Source: Defluviimonas salinarum (GTDB taxonomy: Bacteria; Pseudomonadota; Alphaproteobacteria; Rhodobacterales; Rhodobacteraceae). Taken from it: a DNA stretch of 64,000 bases. The stretch is from positions 1 to 64,000 of the forward strand of contig NZ_JAPDOG010000023.1 of NCBI RefSeq assembly GCF_026013545.1, in the 5' to 3' direction. Numbering within the stretch: position 1 is the first letter of the stretch; each line of letters opens with the position of its first letter. This document shows positions 60,617 through 64,000 of this stretch, in pieces. The position numbers were made by a program, and so were the translations under genes. The notes below the pieces were generated by a model. It had not been told where the DNA came from. It saw only the letters and a program-made list of their open reading frames with translations, and did not search any database.

Positions 60617-61878
60617 CGGGCAGGGACATGACACCGCGGGCGCGCCTGCGACGGATCGTCGATTGCGGCCTCTGCATCGGATGCGGGCTTTGCCAGTCGG
60701 TGGCCGGGCGGGACGGGATCAGGGTGGGGAAGGCGGCGGACGGCGAGCTCCGGCCCGAGGCCCTGCCGGCTCTGGATCATGCCGCCATGAACCGCGTCTA
60801 CGCCACCTGTCCGGGAACCCGGGCCGAGGGGCTGCCGCCGGATCTGGCGGCGGAGGCGCCGGTCACCGATCGGGTCTGGGGGCCGCTCCATCGCGTCGTG
60901 CTCGGCTGGGCGGCCGATCCCGCCGTCCGGCACGAAGGCTCGACCGCGGGCGTTCTGACGGCGCTCGGACAATACCTGCTGCGATCCGGTCGCGTGGATT
61001 TCGTGCTTCATGTCCGGGCCTCGGTGGCGGAGCCGAGCTTTGGCGAGGCGGTTCTGAGCCGCACCGAGGCCGAGGTGCTCGCCGGCGCGGGATCCCGCTA
61101 TGGGCCGACCGCGCCACTCATCAACCTCGATGCGGCACTCGCGCTCGGCAAGCCCTTCGCGCTGATTGCCAAGCCCTGCGATCTCAATGCGGTGCGCAAC
61201 CTCGCCCATCTCGACGAGAGGGTAAGCCGGCTGATCCGCTACTGGCTGACACCGGTTTGCGGTGGCTACATGCCCGACAGCTCGCTCACCAAGGTGCTCG
61301 CGGATCGCGGGATCGATCGGACGAAGATGACGCGGCTGCGCTACCGGGGGCTTGGCTGTCCGGGGCCGACGACGGTCGGGTTCGCAGACGGAAGCGAGAC
61401 CTCCATGCATTACCTCGACTTCTGGGGCGAGGATGAAAGCGCCTGGTCGCTGCCGTTCCGCTGCAAGATCTGCCCCGACGGCATCGGCGAGGGCGCCGAC
61501 ATCGCCGCCGCCGACACCTGGCCCGGCGCGAGCCCGGATCGTGACGCGTCAAGAACCGATCCCGGCGTGAACTCGCTCCTGATCCGCACCCGCGCCGGGA
61601 TGGAACTCATCGCGGCGGCGGTCCGCGACGGGGCGCTTGCGCTAGGGCGCGACGTGGATGTCGCCTACATGAACGACACCCAGCCGCACCAGGTCACGAA
61701 GAAGCGGTTCGTTCATGCGCGGCACGCGGGCCTGCGCGACGCGGGTTCGCTGGCGCCCGACTGCGTCGGCCTGCGGATCGAGCACCTGTCCGCGATGAAC
61801 GACCCGGCGGAGAACCGGGTGCAGCGTGACGGCTCCATGCGGCGGGCGCTGGCCACCGGCCGGGGCGGTGTGGAGTAA
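60613..61878 (+). CDS. FrhB-like coenzyme F420 hydrogenase/dehydrogenase beta-subunit family protein
   Basis: A 421-residue protein. A ferredoxin-like motif CGLCIGCGLCQ sits near residue 20. The FrhB-type N-terminal domain follows with GSTAGVLTALGQYLLRSG, and the C-terminal FrhB domain has AKPCDLNAVRNLA, CGGYMP, YRGLGCPGPTT and CKICPDGIGEGADIAAADTWPG. Cysteines in these blocks should bind further Fe-S clusters, and the fold binds a flavin. FrhB-type proteins couple flavin and Fe-S redox steps in many pathways outside F420 metabolism. The start overlaps the Sat-CysC stop (ATGA), so it belongs to the same operon. Function unknown. Confidence 0.85.
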   Translation: MTGRDMTPRARLRRIVDCGLCIGCGLCQSVAGRDGIRVGKAADGELRPEALPALDHAAMNRVYATCPGTRAEGLPPDLAAEAPVTDRVWGPLHRVVLGWAADPAVRHEGSTAGVLTALGQYLLRSGRVDFVLHVRASVAEPSFGEAVLSRTEAEVLAGAGSRYGPTAPLINLDAALALGKPFALIAKPCDLNAVRNLAHLDERVSRLIRYWLTPVCGGYMPDSSLTKVLADRGIDRTKMTRLRYRGLGCPGPTTVGFADGSETSMHYLDFWGEDESAWSLPFRCKICPDGIGEGADIAAADTWPGASPDRDASRTDPGVNSLLIRTRAGMELIAAAVRDGALALGRDVDVAYMNDTQPHQVTKKRFVHARHAGLRDAGSLAPDCVGLRIEHLSAMNDPAENRVQRDGSMRRALATGRGGVE

Positions 61879-61887
61879 CGCCCGCCC

Positions 61888-62937
61888 CTAGGAGGCCGCC
61901 TGCCGCGCGCGGCGCGGAACCAGTGCCTTGAAGAGGTCCCGCATCGCCAGCTTGCCGACAACGCGCCCGTCCTCGGTCACGTCGAAGGCGTGATCCGCGT
62001 CCCCGCCGGCGCGTTCGAGCGCCTGCTCGAGCGTCGCCTCGGCGTCGATCCGGTCTTGCCCCGCAGTGCCGTCCGCGGCCGCCATCACCGAGCGGACCCT
62101 GAGGACCCGCGCCCGGTTGATGTCGCGGACGAAGTTCTCGATGTAGTCGTCCGCGGGCTTCAGGATGATCTCCTGCGGTTCGCCCTGTTGGACGATCCGG
62201 CCGTCCTTGAGGACGACGAGGTGATCGGCGAGCCGCAGCGCCTCGTCGAGGTCGTGGGTGATGAAGATGATCGTCTTGTGCAGTTCCCGCTGCAGTTCCA
62301 GCAAGAGCGCCTGCATGTCGGTGCGGATGATCGGGTCGAGCGCCGAGAAGGCCTCGTCCATCAGCATGATCTCGGCTTCCGAGCAGAGCGCGCGGGCGAT
62401 GCCGACGCGCTGCTGCATGCCGCCCGAAAGCTGGTGGGGATAGTGTGTCTCGTAGCCCTTCAGACCGACCCGCTCCAGCCAGCGGCGCGCGTTCTCGCGG
62501 GTGCCGGCGCCCGGCTCGCCGCGGATCGTCGGCGCGAGCGCGGTGTTGTCGAGCACGGTTCGATGCGGCAGAAGCGCGAACTTCTGGAATACCATCGACA
62601 TCCGTGTCTGGCGCAGTCTGCGCAACTCCTCGTGCGAGAGCCGCGTGACGTCGGCGCCGTCGAGCAGGATCTCGCCCGCGGTAGGCTCGATCAGGCGGTT
62701 GAGATGCCGGATCAGCGTCGACTTGCCCGAGCCCGAAAGGCCCATGATGACGGTGATCTTTCCGGCATGCATGTCGACGTTGATGTCCTCGAGGCCGAGC
62801 ACATGGCTGTACCTGGACAGAAGCTCCTGCTTGCCGACGCCCGCGCGCACATGGCCAAGCATCGCCTTCGGGTCGGAGCCGAAGATCTTGTAGAGGTTGC
62901 GGATCGAGAGTTTCGGCTTCGGACTTTGCATGTTCAT
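61888..62937 (-). CDS. proV: Glycine betaine/choline ABC transporter ATP-binding protein (ProV/OpuAA type)
   Basis: A 349-residue ATPase. A ProV-type N-terminal LSIRNLYKIFGSDP is followed by Walker A GLSGSGKST, the Q-loop VFQKFALLPHRTV, the signature LSGGMQQRVGIARAL, Walker B IMLMDEAFSALD and the switch histidine FITHD. A C-terminal CBS-type region starts near residue 285. It powers uptake of choline, glycine betaine or a related quaternary amine. The upstream proW gene ends 10 bp before it, so the two are one operon; a binding protein gene should follow beyond the window or elsewhere. It supplies substrates that suit the amine loci. Confidence 0.94.
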   Translation of the reverse strand: MNMQSPKPKLSIRNLYKIFGSDPKAMLGHVRAGVGKQELLSRYSHVLGLEDINVDMHAGKITVIMGLSGSGKSTLIRHLNRLIEPTAGEILLDGADVTRLSHEELRRLRQTRMSMVFQKFALLPHRTVLDNTALAPTIRGEPGAGTRENARRWLERVGLKGYETHYPHQLSGGMQQRVGIARALCSEAEIMLMDEAFSALDPIIRTDMQALLLELQRELHKTIIFITHDLDEALRLADHLVVLKDGRIVQQGEPQEIILKPADDYIENFVRDINRARVLRVRSVMAAADGTAGQDRIDAEATLEQALERAGGDADHAFDVTEDGRVVGKLAMRDLFKALVPRRARQAAS

Positions 62938-62947
62938 TCCGGGCCCC

Positions 62948-63976
62948 TCAGTGCTTGGTGGCGCGGTTGACCTGGGCGAGGGCCGCCTTGGTCACGCGGT
63001 CGAGGACGATGGCCAGCATCACGATCGCGAGGCCTGCGACGATGCCGACGCCAAGCTCGAGCTTGTTGATGCCCCTCAGCACCAGCGCCCCGAGCCCCGG
63101 CGCCGAGACCAGCGAAGCGATCACCACCATCGCGAGCGACATCATGATCGTCTGGTTGACGCCGGCCATGATGTTCGGCAGCGCGAGCGGGATCTGCACG
63201 CCGAAGAGCTTCTGGCGCGCCGACATGCCGAAAGCCTCGGCGGCTTCGAGCACGTCCTTGTCGACGAGCCGGATGCCAAGATCGGTGAGGCGGATCGCCG
63301 GAACGATGGCGTAGAGGATGATGGCGATGCCGTAGAGCTTCGATTCCGTCACGCTGAAGAGGAAGATCAGCGGGATGAGGTAGACGAAGGTCGGCAGGGT
63401 CTGGAGCATGTCGAGGACCGGGATCACCGACCGCTGGAGCCGGTCGCTGCGCGACATCGCGATGCCGATCGGCACGCCGATGAGGACGCAGATCACGGTG
63501 CAGACAAGGATGATGGCGAGCGTCTGCATCGCGTAGGTGTAATGGTCGACGAAGGCGAGCATCACGAGAACGATCGCCACGAACAGGGTGACGCGCGCCG
63601 AGCGCGCCGCGAACTGGACGACGATCAGGAAGATCGGGATCACGATCCACCATGGCATGGCAAGGATCGCCCAGAGCGCGCCGTCGATCGCCCAGCTCAG
63701 GGGCTGGGTCAGCGGGTCGAGCACGAACTTCAGTGGGTCCTTGATGTCGAGAAACACGCGTTCGAGCCCCGCCGTCAGCTCGCGCGTCCGCGGGATCGCG
63801 CCGCAGGCCTCGTGCAGCGCATCGAGCGAGGGAAAGGGCATGTCCCAGGGGCTGGTCTCGGCGACCTTGCCGGTCTTTGCCAGCAGGTCCGCCAGCGACT
63901 GGGGGCCGCCGGTGCTGCCCGCTTCGCACCATTCCTTGAGGCCGAGCGCCTCGAAGAAACCCGAATAAGCCGCCAT
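62948..63976 (-). CDS. proW: Glycine betaine/choline ABC transporter permease (ProW/OpuAB type)
   Basis: A 342-residue inner-membrane permease. An N-terminal hydrophilic part (about 90 residues) precedes several membrane segments (WWIVIPIFLIVVQF, VTLFVAIVLVMLAFV, LAIILVCTVICVLIGVPIG, then the permease core). The EAA-type loop lies in EAAEAFGMSARQKLFGVQIPLALPNIMAG. The start follows AAGGGGGCGGCG; a GTG 15 bases upstream is possible. First gene of the proW-proV unit. The solute (choline, betaine, carnitine or other) cannot be told apart from sequence alone. Confidence 0.94.
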   Translation of the reverse strand: MAAYSGFFEALGLKEWCEAGSTGGPQSLADLLAKTGKVAETSPWDMPFPSLDALHEACGAIPRTRELTAGLERVFLDIKDPLKFVLDPLTQPLSWAIDGALWAILAMPWWIVIPIFLIVVQFAARSARVTLFVAIVLVMLAFVDHYTYAMQTLAIILVCTVICVLIGVPIGIAMSRSDRLQRSVIPVLDMLQTLPTFVYLIPLIFLFSVTESKLYGIAIILYAIVPAIRLTDLGIRLVDKDVLEAAEAFGMSARQKLFGVQIPLALPNIMAGVNQTIMMSLAMVVIASLVSAPGLGALVLRGINKLELGVGIVAGLAIVMLAIVLDRVTKAALAQVNRATKH

Positions 63977-64000
63977 CGCCGCCCCCTTCACTTCTGTTCA

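Overview
This window is a GC-rich chromosomal segment of an alphaproteobacterium, most likely a member of the Rhodobacteraceae/Paracoccaceae (roseobacter-rhodobacter group). The evidence is the gene complement and the tRNA-His. The genes are UbiTUV, RibBX-type riboflavin genes, kpsCDS capsule genes, dimethylglycine dehydrogenase-like flavoproteins, a DUF2948 gene behind murA, and MmcB. The tRNA-His lacks an encoded G-1. Genes are tightly packed, with many stop/start overlaps of 1-11 bases. No rRNA, CRISPR array, insertion sequence or prophage was seen.

Layout. 1-1447: truncated ABC exporter and a 1-Cys peroxiredoxin. 1867-9486: aldehyde dehydrogenase, a non-pyrrolysine MttB-family methyltransferase, a dimethylglycine dehydrogenase-like flavoprotein with a folate (GcvT) domain, and an old-yellow-enzyme/TMADH-type iron-sulfur flavoprotein. 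Together these look like an N-demethylation pathway for a methylated amine or betaine. 9562-12155: smpB, a mercaptopyruvate sulfurtransferase and an aminotransferase. 12245-13932: glnK-amtB. 14187-17750: class A PBP, then MlaC- and MlaA-like lipid transport genes. 17955-24327: RidA, GDPD, acyltransferase-like protein, GST, PCD, two Prx5 peroxiredoxins, a ferredoxin reductase-like protein and RsmD. 24449-30295: LysR regulator, a second dimethylglycine dehydrogenase-like protein, a GATase1-AraC regulator overlapping it, and an MmgE/PrpD protein. 30504-37170: tRNA-Thr, murA cluster, dnaG and rpoD. 37231-39423: a DUF4304-like gene, a small exported protein and a dienelactone hydrolase. 39507-41985: ubiT-ubiU-ubiV behind an FNR-type box. 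42088-44456: YjbQ, dodecin, nrdR and ribD. 44520-49092: kpsS-kpsD-kpsC on the minus strand. 49286-52844: ribE, an unknown gene, ribBX, ribH and nusB. 52848-55685: persulfide dioxygenase-rhodanese, a small membrane protein, MmcB, DUF6324 and tRNA-His. 56243-61878: LysR regulator divergent from a four-gene unit (arylmalonate decarboxylase-like protein, sulfotransferase, Sat-CysC fusion, FrhB-like iron-sulfur protein). 61888-63976: proV-proW for choline or betaine uptake.

Themes. Methylated amines are the main accessory theme: two flavoprotein loci with separate regulators, and a betaine-type ABC transporter at the right-hand end. The 57-62 kb sulfotransferase unit is the least explained system: one putative operon holds the enzymes to make PAPS, an enzyme expected to use it, a decarboxylase/isomerase-like protein and an Fe-S flavoprotein-like protein. 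Riboflavin synthesis is split between ribD after nrdR and the ribE-ribBX-ribH-nusB string. A 34-bp intergenic repeat occurs three times, each time just after a stop codon. All functional assignments come from reading the translated sequences by eye; no database search was run.
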